Positions 25,917-35,351 of a DNA stretch of 64,000 nucleotides are shown here, in pieces. This DNA comes from JAJRQY01 sp965224435 (GTDB lineage Bacteria; Actinomycetota; Acidimicrobiia; Acidimicrobiales; SZUA-35): the NCBI GenBank assembly GCA_965224435.1, contig OZ245048.1, positions 4,278,001-4,342,000 of the forward strand, in the 5' to 3' direction. The first letter of the stretch is position 1; every line of letters begins with the position of its first letter. The notes below the pieces were generated by a model, which saw nothing but the letters and a program-made list of their open reading frames with translations, was not told the origin of the DNA and ran no database searches. The translations under genes were made by a program, and so were the position numbers.

Positions 25917-27059
25917 CTAAGGCCCGATTTCGATGTCGGGATAGACCGAAACAATGGAGAACCAGAAGGCCGCTCGACTGGGAACGGGCAGACCTTGACT
26001 GTCGACCACGGTGCCACCGACACCATCCAGGGTGACGGTGACGGGCAGGCCACCGACCTGGTCTTCGAAGGAACGCGCCGGACTTGCTGCCCAAGCTCGG
26101 GTTTCTCCGTCCTGGGTGACAACAACAACACGGGCCGATGAAGCGAGACGGTCATCTTCCATCACCCCATCACCTACTGGAAACGGGGTGCGGCCCGAAT
26201 CCAGGGTGTCGGCATAGGACGAGAACGGGTCACCGGAGAAGTCGCGGCCAGCGGGGCGGACCATGACCGCTGTGTCGGGGTATTGCTCGACCCAGCTGGA
26301 CCATGACGTGGTTTGTGATGGCAGTAGCTCGAGGAGCGATCCAGATAATTCACCAACCAGGCCCGAGCCCGCGACCTGCCACCAGTAGGTTCCGGTTTCT
26401 CGATCGACCATGACCATGTCGTTCTCATAGAGCGCGCTGGTATTGCTGAACGAAAGTGTTCGATCTCCAGCCCCTGCGTGCTCCCGGCTGTAAACCACCC
26501 CACTGCCGCAAAGGGGGCAGTAACTGATCAGCACCGCTTGGCCACCAAGTTCGTCGTTCACGATTTCTCGTGAATTGAGGATGCGCGCCGGATAGGCCCA
26601 GGCCTGGCCACCTGGGTCGACATAGCCAATGATCAGATCATCATCGTTCAGCCAACCCGCGGCACCAGCGGATTCATAGGCCGGAGCATCAATGGGGGCG
26701 ATGACGTCGAACAGTCTGGTGATGGTTTCTTGGTCGGCGTCACTGAGCGCAACCCCTCCCCCATCGAAGGTGTCAAAGATGATCTGGTCCAACGGGACTT
26801 CGGCCCTGGTCCGGTCAACGGGCGGGGTGTCGGCTGGTTGAGTGAAGTTCAGAGGACGGGTTGCACCCAGGGTTTCTAGATCAGTTTCACTCAAGGCCGG
26901 AGTCCCGTCGCCATTAGTCGCACCGCTTTCGCTGTTGGTGCTGACACCAGCGTCGTTGGCACTATTGGATCCCCCACAAGCAGCAGCCAATGACGTAAAC
27001 CCGAGACCTAGAGCGACAGCGGCGTGAGCGCACCTCGTTCGGCTTAGCGATCCAGTCAT
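25917..27059 (-). CDS. DUF3179-family lipoprotein
   Basis: A 380-residue exported protein with a lipobox in SLAAAC near residue 29, then a low-complexity Ser/Asn/Asp linker. The DUF3179 domain is marked by PLDQIIFDTFDGGG, YPARILNSREIVNDELGGQAVLISYCPLCGSGVVYSRE, RTLSFSNTSALYENDMVMVDRETGTYWWQ and LLELLPSQTTSW. The CPLCGSG knuckle resembles a metal site. The function of the family is unknown. ATG 27059 is chosen as the codon that leads directly into the signal peptide. It is divergent from the next hydrolase gene. Confidence 0.87.
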   Translation of the reverse strand: MTGSLSRTRCAHAAVALGLGFTSLAAACGGSNSANDAGVSTNSESGATNGDGTPALSETDLETLGATRPLNFTQPADTPPVDRTRAEVPLDQIIFDTFDGGGVALSDADQETITRLFDVIAPIDAPAYESAGAAGWLNDDDLIIGYVDPGGQAWAYPARILNSREIVNDELGGQAVLISYCPLCGSGVVYSREHAGAGDRTLSFSNTSALYENDMVMVDRETGTYWWQVAGSGLVGELSGSLLELLPSQTTSWSSWVEQYPDTAVMVRPAGRDFSGDPFSSYADTLDSGRTPFPVGDGVMEDDRLASSARVVVVTQDGETRAWAASPARSFEDQVGGLPVTVTLDGVGGTVVDSQGLPVPSRAAFWFSIVSVYPDIEIGP

Positions 27060-27252
27060 ACTCCACAAACCCAGTGGCAGGCGGCGTTGTTCCAACGCCC
27101 GGATCTGCAACTACTTGGAGTCCGGCAGGGGCGATGGGCATGTCCTTAGGACTATCTACACGGCGCAGAGGCTTGACTTCTCGATCTGTCTTAGTCTTCA
27201 ACACCAGAATGGGAACCACCTCCCCGAGACAAAACCTATTGGAGGAGCACAA

Positions 27253-28413
27253 ATGAAGAACACACTGGACGAACTATTGGCCGCCGGAATCGAGAATGGT
27301 GCTGCTCCTGGGGTTGTCGCCGTTGTTGTCAACCGAGACGGTGTGCTCTACGAAGGCGCCTTCGGCGAACGCCAGATAGGCAGTGGCGTAACTATGGGAG
27401 TCGACACCGTCGGCGCCATCTTCTCCATGACAAAGGCCCTGACCGCAGCCGCAGCCATGCAACTGGTGGAGCAAGGCAAGATTGACCTGGATGCTCCAGC
27501 ATCGGACGTGTGTCCCAAACTGGGCAACATCGAAGTCCTCGACGGTTTTGACGATGACGGCCAGCCAATCACCCGGCCACCCGCCTCACCCGTCACCCTG
27601 CGACAACTGCTGACCCATACATCCGGTTTCGTCTATCACATGTGGAACGAAAACGCCTTGAAGTGGCATGGTGCAACGGGCTGCCCGGACATCTTCTCAG
27701 TCGAGAAGGTCGCACTGATGGCACCGCTTGCCTTTGACCCGGGAACCCAGTGGGAGTACGGCATTGGGATCGATTGGGCTGGCCAAATGGTGGAGAAAAT
27801 CTCAGGCATGACCCTTGGTGAGTACTTCGCCCAGCACCTGACCGGGCCATTGGGAATGAGCGACACCGCATTCTCCCATTCAGATTCAATGTTGGAACGA
27901 GCGTCGGCCATTCACGCTCGACTGCCCGATGGGTCACTGACTCCAATGGAGTTGCCAGCACCGGAGAATCCACAGTTCCAGATGGGCGGCGGTGGTCTGC
28001 AAGGAACCATGGGCGACTATGGGCGATTTATCCGCATGATGCTCAACGACGGCGAGCTTGACGGGGTGCGGGTGTTGTCGGCCGAAACGGTCAAACAAAT
28101 GTCAACGAATCAGATGGGTGACATCCGAGTTAAGGAGTTGGTGACAGCAATTCCCCAGTACACCAACAATGCCGAGTTCTTCCCTGGTGATCCCAAGTCG
28201 TGGGGCTTGTCCTTCCAAATCAACGAGGTTCCCGGCGACACCGGACGCCCGGTGGGCACCCTGATGTGGGCTGGTTTGGCCAACAGCTTCTTCTGGATCG
28301 ACCAGGAGAACGGAGTCGGTGGAACCTACATGACCCAGATCCTCCCCTTTGCCGATGAGAAATCGGTCGGCCTGTACTACGACTTTGAACGAGCCGTCTA
28401 CGCTTCTCTCTAG
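27253..28413 (+). CDS. Serine hydrolase, beta-lactamase/EstB family
   Basis: A 386-residue class C beta-lactamase-fold enzyme. The Ser-Lys pair is in IFSMTKALTAAAAM, a Tyr that may act as general base is in WEYGIGIDWAGQM, and a Gly-rich strand near residue 245 (FQMGGGGLQGTMGDYGRF) replaces the HxG motif. There is no signal peptide, so it acts in the cytoplasm, more likely as an esterase, transesterase or D-amidase than as an antibiotic resistance enzyme. GGAGGAG seven bases before ATG 27253 fixes the start. Confidence 0.88.
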   Translation: MKNTLDELLAAGIENGAAPGVVAVVVNRDGVLYEGAFGERQIGSGVTMGVDTVGAIFSMTKALTAAAAMQLVEQGKIDLDAPASDVCPKLGNIEVLDGFDDDGQPITRPPASPVTLRQLLTHTSGFVYHMWNENALKWHGATGCPDIFSVEKVALMAPLAFDPGTQWEYGIGIDWAGQMVEKISGMTLGEYFAQHLTGPLGMSDTAFSHSDSMLERASAIHARLPDGSLTPMELPAPENPQFQMGGGGLQGTMGDYGRFIRMMLNDGELDGVRVLSAETVKQMSTNQMGDIRVKELVTAIPQYTNNAEFFPGDPKSWGLSFQINEVPGDTGRPVGTLMWAGLANSFFWIDQENGVGGTYMTQILPFADEKSVGLYYDFERAVYASL

Positions 28414-28423
28414 TAGCGACCGG

Positions 28424-30685
28424 CTATGAGTCCGATGCCAAGGTGACGCTTACGGCAATACCGTTCAGGGCCGCATTGCCGCTAAGCGCATCACGTCGAT
28501 CGGGATCGGTGAGGATATTGATATTGACACCTGGGCGTTCTGACGCGACCTGAAGGCGGGTTCCGTCGTGGTCGTGACCCCAGCCATGTGGCAGGCTGAC
28601 CACCCCAGGCATCATGGCATCATCAATCTCAACTGGGGCTTCAATCCAGGCAGCTGGGTCGCTCGTGCTCACCCTCGCAGTATCGCCATCGGCTAGGCCC
28701 CAACGCTCAGCATCCGCTGAATGCACCAGCAGAGTGCAACGAACCCGGCCCTTGGCCAGGGTCGGCAAGTTGTGCATCCAGCTGTTGTTGGACCGTAGGT
28801 GGCGTCGGCCGATGAGCACACAATCCGGGGTCTGCTCTTCGATGAGCGCTTCGCTCTCGGCCAGTGCTTCTAGGAATGCGGGTGGGGCTAGCTCGACCTT
28901 GCCAGACGGGGTTCGAAGCATTGCCGGAATGCGCGACTCCAGAGGCCCATAGTCAATCCCAGACGGGTGGCTAAGAAGGCTGTCGAGCGAGAGGCCGTCG
29001 GGATTCAAACCGAACTGATCACCGAAGGGGCCGGTGCGAACACCCAAGTCAATACGTCGCTCGACACCGACACGGTCACCCAATCCGGCCATGATCGGTT
29101 CGATGAACTCATCCGGAACTCCGTCAAGAAGGTCGCGGGTCAGCTTGTCGTCAAGGGCGACCAGGTCGGCGTCGGATCCGTCACCGTCAAGGATGCCAAT
29201 GAGGCGCAACATGGTCTCCCAGTCCTCGGGAACATCTGGGTCCTTGTCCAGCGCAGGCGGTGAATAGCGAGCCGTGTTTCTATGGGCGAACTGGGAGAAG
29301 AAGACGTCGTAGTGGGCTTCTTCTAGCGGAGATGGGCCCGGAATAATGACATCGGCATGACGGGTCGTTTCGTTGAGGTAGACGTCGAGACAGATCAGTA
29401 CATCCAGCTGGTCCAGAGCCTTTTCCATTCGAGGACCGTCGGGAGCCGACAAGGCCACGTTGGACGCCATCATGATCAATCCCCGGATCTTTCCCTCACC
29501 CTCTGTTTCGATCTCCTCGGACAGACAAGCCAGAGGAAACTGGTTCATCACTTCCGGCGCCCCCGAAACTCGGGACGCATAGGCGCCGGTTGTGACCCCA
29601 GCCCCGGAACCATCCTCTCCGGTGGTGTTTCCGGCGAATGCTGGCGGTTTGGCAAACATGACGCCCCCGGGTTCGTCCAGGTTGCCGGTGAGGGTGTTGA
29701 CCACGTCGATCAGCCAGCTGGTGACCGTGGCATGTTCCTGTAGGCATGTTCCGAGCCGTCCATACACGGCGGCACTTGGGGACGATGCAAGCTCGGTCGC
29801 CAGTGCGCGGATGTCGTTGGCCGAGATACCGCAACGTTCGGCCACCCGTTCGGGGGCAAAACTCGCGAACCGCGCCTCCAGCTCTTTGACCCCAGCTACA
29901 TGTGGCTGCAATCGTCCAAGGTCGACCAGGTCCTTCTCAAACAGGACCTGGATGATCGCAGCAAGCAGGAGGACGTCGGTACCGGGGCGAATGTGATGGT
30001 GCTGATCTGACACAGCTGAGGTTTCGGTGAAACGAGGATCAATGGTGATGATGCGCCCGCCCCGGGACCGCAGCGCCTTGGCCTTGCCCCGGAAGTCCGG
30101 CACGCTCCACATGCTGCCGTTGGACACCACGGGATTGGCCCCAATCAACACCAATAGATCGGTTCGCTCCATGTCCGGCACTGGCATTGAATAGAAGTCA
30201 CCAAACATCTCGCCCACTGACAAGTGCTTTGGCATCTGGTCAAGTGAGGCCGACGAGAAAATGTTGGGTGAGCCAAGGGCGGCGGCGAGTTCGAGTGCGT
30301 AGAGAACCAGGCCGGTTCGATGAACGGTTGGGTTGCCAATCACCAGTCCGCAGGCTGCCGGGCCATACTCGGACCGGAACGGAGCCAAAAGTCGATCCAC
30401 CTCGGCAAATGCTTCAGCAAAGCTGACTTCGACGAACTGGCCGTCGCGTTTGATCAATGGCCGGCGTAAGCGATCAGGGTCGTGTTGCAATGCCTTCAGT
30501 GCGGTGCCTTTTGCACAGAGGAAGCCAGCACTGTGCACATCTTCGCGGTCGCCGCGGATCAGCTTCACGTCTCTATCAACGACATGGACTTCAAGCCCGC
30601 ATCCGGCTTCGCACAGCGGACACATATGGCGGACAATCTCAGTATTGCCGGTCATGTCGTTGCTCGTGACGCTATTGCTGCTCAC
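28424..30685 (-). CDS. Molybdopterin oxidoreductase (BisC/formate dehydrogenase-like)
   Basis: A 753-residue Mo-bisMGD enzyme. An N-terminal [4Fe-4S] site has the spacing C-x2-C-x3-C-x27-C (CPLCEAGCG ... GFLCAKG). The MGD-binding folds follow (LLVLIGANPVVSNG, GRIITIDPRFTETS, and near the end CVLIGRRHLRSNNSW and LPHGWGHDHDG). At the metal-ligand position I see Ser-rich SSASLDQMPKH rather than Sec or Cys, so it may not be a formate dehydrogenase. GTG 30685 overlaps the upstream stop (GTGA); ATG 30655 is an alternative. It is the last gene of the TetR-led operon. Confidence 0.88.
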   Translation of the reverse strand: MSSNSVTSNDMTGNTEIVRHMCPLCEAGCGLEVHVVDRDVKLIRGDREDVHSAGFLCAKGTALKALQHDPDRLRRPLIKRDGQFVEVSFAEAFAEVDRLLAPFRSEYGPAACGLVIGNPTVHRTGLVLYALELAAALGSPNIFSSASLDQMPKHLSVGEMFGDFYSMPVPDMERTDLLVLIGANPVVSNGSMWSVPDFRGKAKALRSRGGRIITIDPRFTETSAVSDQHHHIRPGTDVLLLAAIIQVLFEKDLVDLGRLQPHVAGVKELEARFASFAPERVAERCGISANDIRALATELASSPSAAVYGRLGTCLQEHATVTSWLIDVVNTLTGNLDEPGGVMFAKPPAFAGNTTGEDGSGAGVTTGAYASRVSGAPEVMNQFPLACLSEEIETEGEGKIRGLIMMASNVALSAPDGPRMEKALDQLDVLICLDVYLNETTRHADVIIPGPSPLEEAHYDVFFSQFAHRNTARYSPPALDKDPDVPEDWETMLRLIGILDGDGSDADLVALDDKLTRDLLDGVPDEFIEPIMAGLGDRVGVERRIDLGVRTGPFGDQFGLNPDGLSLDSLLSHPSGIDYGPLESRIPAMLRTPSGKVELAPPAFLEALAESEALIEEQTPDCVLIGRRHLRSNNSWMHNLPTLAKGRVRCTLLVHSADAERWGLADGDTARVSTSDPAAWIEAPVEIDDAMMPGVVSLPHGWGHDHDGTRLQVASERPGVNINILTDPDRRDALSGNAALNGIAVSVTLASDS

Positions 30686-31461
30686 GGTGCACACCTGGTG
30701 CGGAGATAGTCCTCGATCAACTCCCGGAACCGATCCGCAGTCATGCTGGCGCCGTGGCCGCCGTGTACGACCTGTACGTCGAGATCGCGAAGCCGTTCCA
30801 TGGTCTCGATATAGGCATCAATGTCACTGCCTTCCAGATCGTCAAGCAGCGGCCCGTCATAGACGGCGTCACCGCTGAACAGCACCCGGTTGGCTCGGTC
30901 ATAGAGCCCGATACTGCCGGGGGAATGACCAGGAAGGTGGAGCACCTCAAACACCCGATCACCAAGATCCAACGTGTCCCCTTCGCTCAGAATCAGGGTC
31001 GCTTCAGCGGCCGCCAACTGATGCTCGGCAATGTCGAAATTCTCGTTCGGTATGGCGGTCAGCAAGCCAGCGGCAATGTCGTATCCCATTCCGGCGATCG
31101 CATGCAGTGTGTCATCGTCATAGACCGACACATCGAGGGGGAGGTTGCCTTCGGCTGTGGCTACGGCCTCAGCTTCATCGGCATGAATTGCCCGCGACTC
31201 GAACTCGTGCAAGCCCCCGACGTGATCCATATGGGCGTGGGTGGCCACCGCCAGTATTGAAGAATCAAACAGATCAACCGCAGCAGTCGACAGGCTGGCA
31301 ACCCCCAAGCCCGTATCGATCAAAAGGTCCCGGCTTCGCCCTCGGACATGCCAGATGTTGCAGCGCAGAAGCTCGTGCACATAAGGCTCGGTGAGCAGGG
31401 TGAGTTCGTCGCCCATTGATGTTCGCTCAAACCATTCAAGTGGCGTCTTGAGGTCCGTCAC
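30682..31461 (-). CDS. MBL-fold metallo-hydrolase
   Basis: A 259-residue metallo-beta-lactamase-fold enzyme. Metal ligands are visible in THAHMDHVGG, HLPGHSPGS, SGDAVYDG and HGGHGAS near the end. The Met in place of the usual acidic neighbour (HMDH) and the long insert before HLPGHSPGS distinguish it from the one at 2 kb. It could hydrolyse a thioester or lactone made in the operon's pathway (inference). GTG start overlaps the aminotransferase stop by four bases, and its own stop overlaps the next gene by four. Confidence 0.86.
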   Translation of the reverse strand: MTDLKTPLEWFERTSMGDELTLLTEPYVHELLRCNIWHVRGRSRDLLIDTGLGVASLSTAAVDLFDSSILAVATHAHMDHVGGLHEFESRAIHADEAEAVATAEGNLPLDVSVYDDDTLHAIAGMGYDIAAGLLTAIPNENFDIAEHQLAAAEATLILSEGDTLDLGDRVFEVLHLPGHSPGSIGLYDRANRVLFSGDAVYDGPLLDDLEGSDIDAYIETMERLRDLDVQVVHGGHGASMTADRFRELIEDYLRTRCAP

Positions 31462-32831
31462 GATTTTGCCTCTTCCAGAATCTGGTTGAAGTCGTAGCGT
31501 TCAAGTACCCGCTGTGCCGTTGCGATGATCTCATCGATGTCTTCCTCGGAGTGTGCGAATGACAAGAAGAAGTCGTTTGATCCAGGGATGGTGAGGATGC
31601 CTTCGCTGATCATCGCCAGGTGAAACAGGTCGATGGGTTTGCTAGGAAGCCGTGAACAGTGCTCATAGTCAATGGGGCCATCGGTCAGGAAGAGACGGAC
31701 GATTGGTCCAAGCTGGTTGAAGTGGCAGGGAATGCCCTGGCTGGCGAAGGCAGCAACGAGCCCCCGTCCGAGCCGATCGGCCAAGGCCGAGATGTCTTGG
31801 TAGCCGCCGCTGATGCCGAGTTCCCGGTAAGTTTGCATGGCGGCAAGTGAGGCGGCCTGGGCGCTGGTGGAGTCACTGCACGTTCCGCTCTGGAAGGCGA
31901 ACGGGCCACCCGACCTGCGGGTGGGGTCCGCTACCGCCATCACGTCAGCTCGGCCAACAACCGCTCCGAGTTTTTCACCAACGGCGAATGCCTTGCCAAA
32001 AACGGCCAGGTCAGGGGTGATGTCGAAATACTCCTGAGCACCACCAGCAGCTATGCGGAATCCGCTGATCACCTCATCGAAGATGACCAGAGCCCCGGCA
32101 TTGTGAGCAATCTCCTGTAGCTCGGCGTAGAACCCGTTTGTTCCAACCCATAGACCACCGTGGTGCATCGAAGGGTCAACCAGGACGGCGGCAACATCAC
32201 CCTCAGCCAGAATGGCTCGCAGCGCGTCAAGGTCACCAAAGTGGGCACCAACGGTTTGTGACACGACCTCGCTGGGGATTCCGGCCCCGAGCCGATGGCC
32301 TCGACCGTCCAGTCCGACCAGGGTCTGGTCATTCATCCCGTGATAGATGCCGTGAAATTTCACGAACTTGGAGCGGCCGGTGAAGGCCCGCGCAAACCTG
32401 ATAGCGGTCATGATTGCTTCGGTGCCGCTATTGAGCAAGCGCACCCGTTCGGCGGCCGGAACCATGAGCTGAAGCGACTCGGCTACCTCGGTGGCCAGTC
32501 TGGGATTGAGCACCAACGAGCCGGTGTCAAGACGGTCACGCATCGCCGCTTCGATGACGGCAGGCCGGTGCCCAAGCAACAAGGTCGCACCGCACAAGAA
32601 GCAGTCGATGTAGGGGTTACCGTCGATGTCGATTGCTCGGGAACCCGACCCCGTCTCGAAGTAGAGGGGATAGGGAGAGAAGTATCGGACCGTTCCAGAG
32701 ACCCCCGTAACTAAGGATTGGCGCGATCGTTCGTGCCAGGCCAGGGACTCCGTTGTCTTGCGACGATAAGTATCGTGGATTTCGGTTTCGATGGCGGCGG
32801 TTCGCGCTGGCGTGGTCGCGGTTTCAGACAT
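31458..32831 (-). CDS. Class III aminotransferase (glutamate-1-semialdehyde aminomutase-like)
   Basis: A 457-residue PLP enzyme. IDIDGNPYIDCFLCGATLLLGHRPAVI is the family start, LLNSGTEAIMTAIRFAR carries the cofactor-phosphate site, VIFDEVISGFRI gives the PLP Asp, and the Schiff-base Lys is in AVFGKAFAVGEKLGA. Similar enzymes move amino groups between an amine or beta-amino acid and a keto acid. ATG 32831 lies eight bases inside the Rieske gene, so translation is coupled. A longer open frame runs upstream to 33566, but it is an out-of-frame shadow of the Rieske gene. Confidence 0.88.
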   Translation of the reverse strand: MSETATTPARTAAIETEIHDTYRRKTTESLAWHERSRQSLVTGVSGTVRYFSPYPLYFETGSGSRAIDIDGNPYIDCFLCGATLLLGHRPAVIEAAMRDRLDTGSLVLNPRLATEVAESLQLMVPAAERVRLLNSGTEAIMTAIRFARAFTGRSKFVKFHGIYHGMNDQTLVGLDGRGHRLGAGIPSEVVSQTVGAHFGDLDALRAILAEGDVAAVLVDPSMHHGGLWVGTNGFYAELQEIAHNAGALVIFDEVISGFRIAAGGAQEYFDITPDLAVFGKAFAVGEKLGAVVGRADVMAVADPTRRSGGPFAFQSGTCSDSTSAQAASLAAMQTYRELGISGGYQDISALADRLGRGLVAAFASQGIPCHFNQLGPIVRLFLTDGPIDYEHCSRLPSKPIDLFHLAMISEGILTIPGSNDFFLSFAHSEEDIDEIIATAQRVLERYDFNQILEEAKS

Positions 32832-33918
32832 GGGTAACTGGGCTTTCGGTTGGGACGACATGGTTGCTTTGCTCAATGAGCCAGCGGCGAAATTTCCAGC
32901 ACCCTTCTTCGAGTGGGCTGACAGGCCCGGCGCTAGCGAACGGGCTTGCTGGTCCGGTCTGCACACGCTCAAGGCAGGCAGTGTCTTCGTCGTTGATTTC
33001 AGCCATGGCCGCAAGCAAGAAGCTGACGAGTTTGTCGTTGCTGGCCATTTCAGGCTCGAGGAATAGCTGGTTCTGAACCCTGATTGTTGTCGGTGAAGTT
33101 GCTTCGAGGCGGATCCAGTCCATGCCAAGGCCACGGTTGATTGAAAACATGTGGGACGGAAAGGCGAGCACGACGGCAAAAGGCTCAATCGCCTCATTAC
33201 GCGACTTGTGATCGAGCTACATCCATGGCTCGTCGCCACTATCAACCAGCCACGAGTCTTGTCCGGGAAAGTCACGCTGCAAGGGCTGAGGATGCACAGC
33301 CGCATGGTGATAGGACTCGGCGAAGTTTTCAACCAGCAACTTCCAGTTGACCGTGGCTTCAAAGTCCAGTTGCCCAACGCGAACCAGCGAGCCGAGGTCA
33401 TAGGGTTCGAGCAGGGCATCGAGCTTTCCGACTTGTTGCTGTACGGGCGAAGCGTTGGGGTCAAGGTTGAGGAATACCCAGCCTTGCCAAACATCAACTG
33501 CCAATCGTGGAAGGCAGATGGAATCAGCGTCAAATGACTCCACTTGAGCCATGCCCGGTGCGGCACGCAAGTCGCCTTCCAGCGAGAAGGTCCACGCGTG
33601 GTAAGGGCATTGCAGGGCTGGGGCTCGGCCAGCTCCTTGCATCAGGACCGAGCCTCGGTGAGGGCATACGTTGGCGAATCCCCGAAGCACATTGTCAAGT
33701 CCTCGTACTACGACCACCGGGGCCGAGCCGACGGTGGCAGTGACATAGTCGCCCGAAGACTGGAGATCCTCGGCGCGTGCCACCGACACCCAAGATCGGC
33801 TCCAAAGGGTCTGGCATTCCCGCCCAAAGTTTGCCTCTCCGACGTACCACTCCGGTGGAAGCGACGATGCGGTGGCCAGAGGGTTGCTGGCCTGAGCGGT
33901 GGCGAGTCTCGCGCTCAC
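32824..33918 (-). pseudogene. Rieske ring-hydroxylating-type oxygenase, interrupted by in-frame TAG
   Basis: A 364-codon Rieske non-heme iron oxygenase. The [2Fe-2S] site is CPHRG then CPYHAW (CxH-x16-CxxH). Two iron ligands are in the ENFAESYHHAAVHP stretch, and the third, a carboxylate, is expected in NDEDTACLERVQTG near the end. Codon 234 is TAG (33219-33217), in the same frame before and after: the frame resumes LDHKSRNEA and runs to TGA at 32824. The short product would lack the third iron ligand. Neighbour overlap at both ends says the whole frame was recently functional. Options: inactivating mutation, readthrough, or sequence error. GTG start has GGAG just upstream. Confidence 0.85.
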
Positions 33919-33920
33919 TC

Positions 33921-35318
33921 CTAGCTCACGTCCTTCTCATATGGCGGTGCGATCACCATGTGAACGAAAGAATCGTCGGCACCTCGGAACACGGACTTGG
34001 TGTGGGAGTAGTTCAAGAAGCCGCCGTAACCGGAGTGACAGCCGTGCCCACTGGCTCCGAAACCGCCAAAGGGAAGAGCAGCGTTACCACCCTGTAAGCC
34101 GAAGGTGTTGATGCCAGTGCCCCCGCTACGGACATCAGTCACAAACCGGTCGGCCAACGCATCGTCGCCGGTAGCCAGGTAGGCACCAAGTGGTGACGGG
34201 CCAGCATTGATCATGGCGAAGGCATCATCGACGCTGTCGTAAGGAACGACGGCTACCACTGGGCCGAAGGTCTCCTCCGTCATGATCCCAAGGTCCATTG
34301 GAGGGTCGACGATCAGGGTGAGGGAGAGTTCACGAGTGTCAGGGTTCGGTTCGTCATCGTTCAAGCCGACGACCCGCACCCCTCGTTCGCGGGCCTCATC
34401 GATATAGCCGGTCACTCGTTGGTAGTGGGAGTCATTGATGACGGCGGTGGCGTCTGGGTGACCGACATAGAAGGGGTAGGCATCCCGCCAATAGTCCGAC
34501 GCCAGGTCAATCCATTCTTCCATCTGATCTCGGGGGGCGAGCACATAGTCAGGTGAAGTACATATCTGGCCCGACTTGAGGGCACGAAAGGCCAGGAACC
34601 GTCCGACTAGTTCGGCTGTGACCCCATCGGGGGCGAAGAGGGCTGGGTTCTTCCCGCCAAGCTCAAGGGTGACCGGCACGAGGTTGCGGGCTGCGGCTTC
34701 CATTACTAGTCGACCTACCCGACCACTGCCGGTAAAGGTGAGGTGGTCCCACTGCATCGCCGCGAAGCCGGCGGCCACATCGGGTCCACCCTGAACGACG
34801 GCCATGACCTCGGGTTCGAAACAAGCGGTGACGGCCTCTTCTAGTGCCTGGGATGTTGCGGGGACAAGTTCTGATGGTTTGATGATGACGCTGTTTCCTG
34901 CGGCCAGAATGTCGACTGTCATGACTAGTGCGGACTCGATGGGAAAGTTCCATGGGGCAATGACTCCGTTGACACCCTTGGGCACTCGCACGATCTGGGC
35001 GGTGGAGGAGCCATGCTCGGGCCCTAGCGGAACGTCGGAATCCTTTTCGGTCATCCAGTCGGCCAGGTTGGCTTCGAAGTAGTTGATCCGGTCGGTTACC
35101 GGCATCACGTCCAGAATTTCGACCATCATGGGGTGCAACGATCCGAAGTCGGAGATCATCGCTGCTCGGAAGTCCTCCAGGTGGGTCTCGAGCATTTGTT
35201 TCAGGCAGGCAAGGCGCTCGAGGCGAACCTCCAGCGACGGATTCGGTTGGGCCAGCGTTGCCGTTTTCTGCCCGGCGAATAGTTGCTGCAAGCGATCGAG
35301 GCTCGAAGGGGTGGTCAT
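33921..35318 (-). CDS. Aldehyde dehydrogenase (coniferyl aldehyde dehydrogenase-like)
   Basis: A 465-residue NAD(P)-dependent aldehyde dehydrogenase. The cofactor-binding run is GVNGVIAPWNFPI, the general base Glu is in VTLELGGKNPALF, and the catalytic Cys is in LKSGQICTSPDYVL. The short form without an N-terminal extension groups with coniferyl-aldehyde-type enzymes. It could oxidise an aldehyde set free by the oxygenase encoded next (inference). ATG 35318 has AAAGGAGA ten bases upstream. It is 33 bases downstream of the TetR gene and only two before the Rieske start. Confidence 0.92.
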   Translation of the reverse strand: MTTPSSLDRLQQLFAGQKTATLAQPNPSLEVRLERLACLKQMLETHLEDFRAAMISDFGSLHPMMVEILDVMPVTDRINYFEANLADWMTEKDSDVPLGPEHGSSTAQIVRVPKGVNGVIAPWNFPIESALVMTVDILAAGNSVIIKPSELVPATSQALEEAVTACFEPEVMAVVQGGPDVAAGFAAMQWDHLTFTGSGRVGRLVMEAAARNLVPVTLELGGKNPALFAPDGVTAELVGRFLAFRALKSGQICTSPDYVLAPRDQMEEWIDLASDYWRDAYPFYVGHPDATAVINDSHYQRVTGYIDEARERGVRVVGLNDDEPNPDTRELSLTLIVDPPMDLGIMTEETFGPVVAVVPYDSVDDAFAMINAGPSPLGAYLATGDDALADRFVTDVRSGGTGINTFGLQGGNAALPFGGFGASGHGCHSGYGGFLNYSHTKSVFRGADDSFVHMVIAPPYEKDVS

Positions 35319-35351
35319 GGCAATTGTCTCCTTTGGTGGCAGGGGCACGTT

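Noticed and set aside
33217..33219. Pyrrolysine codon
   Set aside because: No pyl genes in the window, and the MttB-like gene itself lacks an amber codon. Rieske oxygenases are not known to need pyrrolysine.
32832..33566. N-terminal extension of the aminotransferase frame
   Set aside because: It lies over the Rieske gene in another frame, contains no family motif, and the aminotransferase starts at MSETATT.
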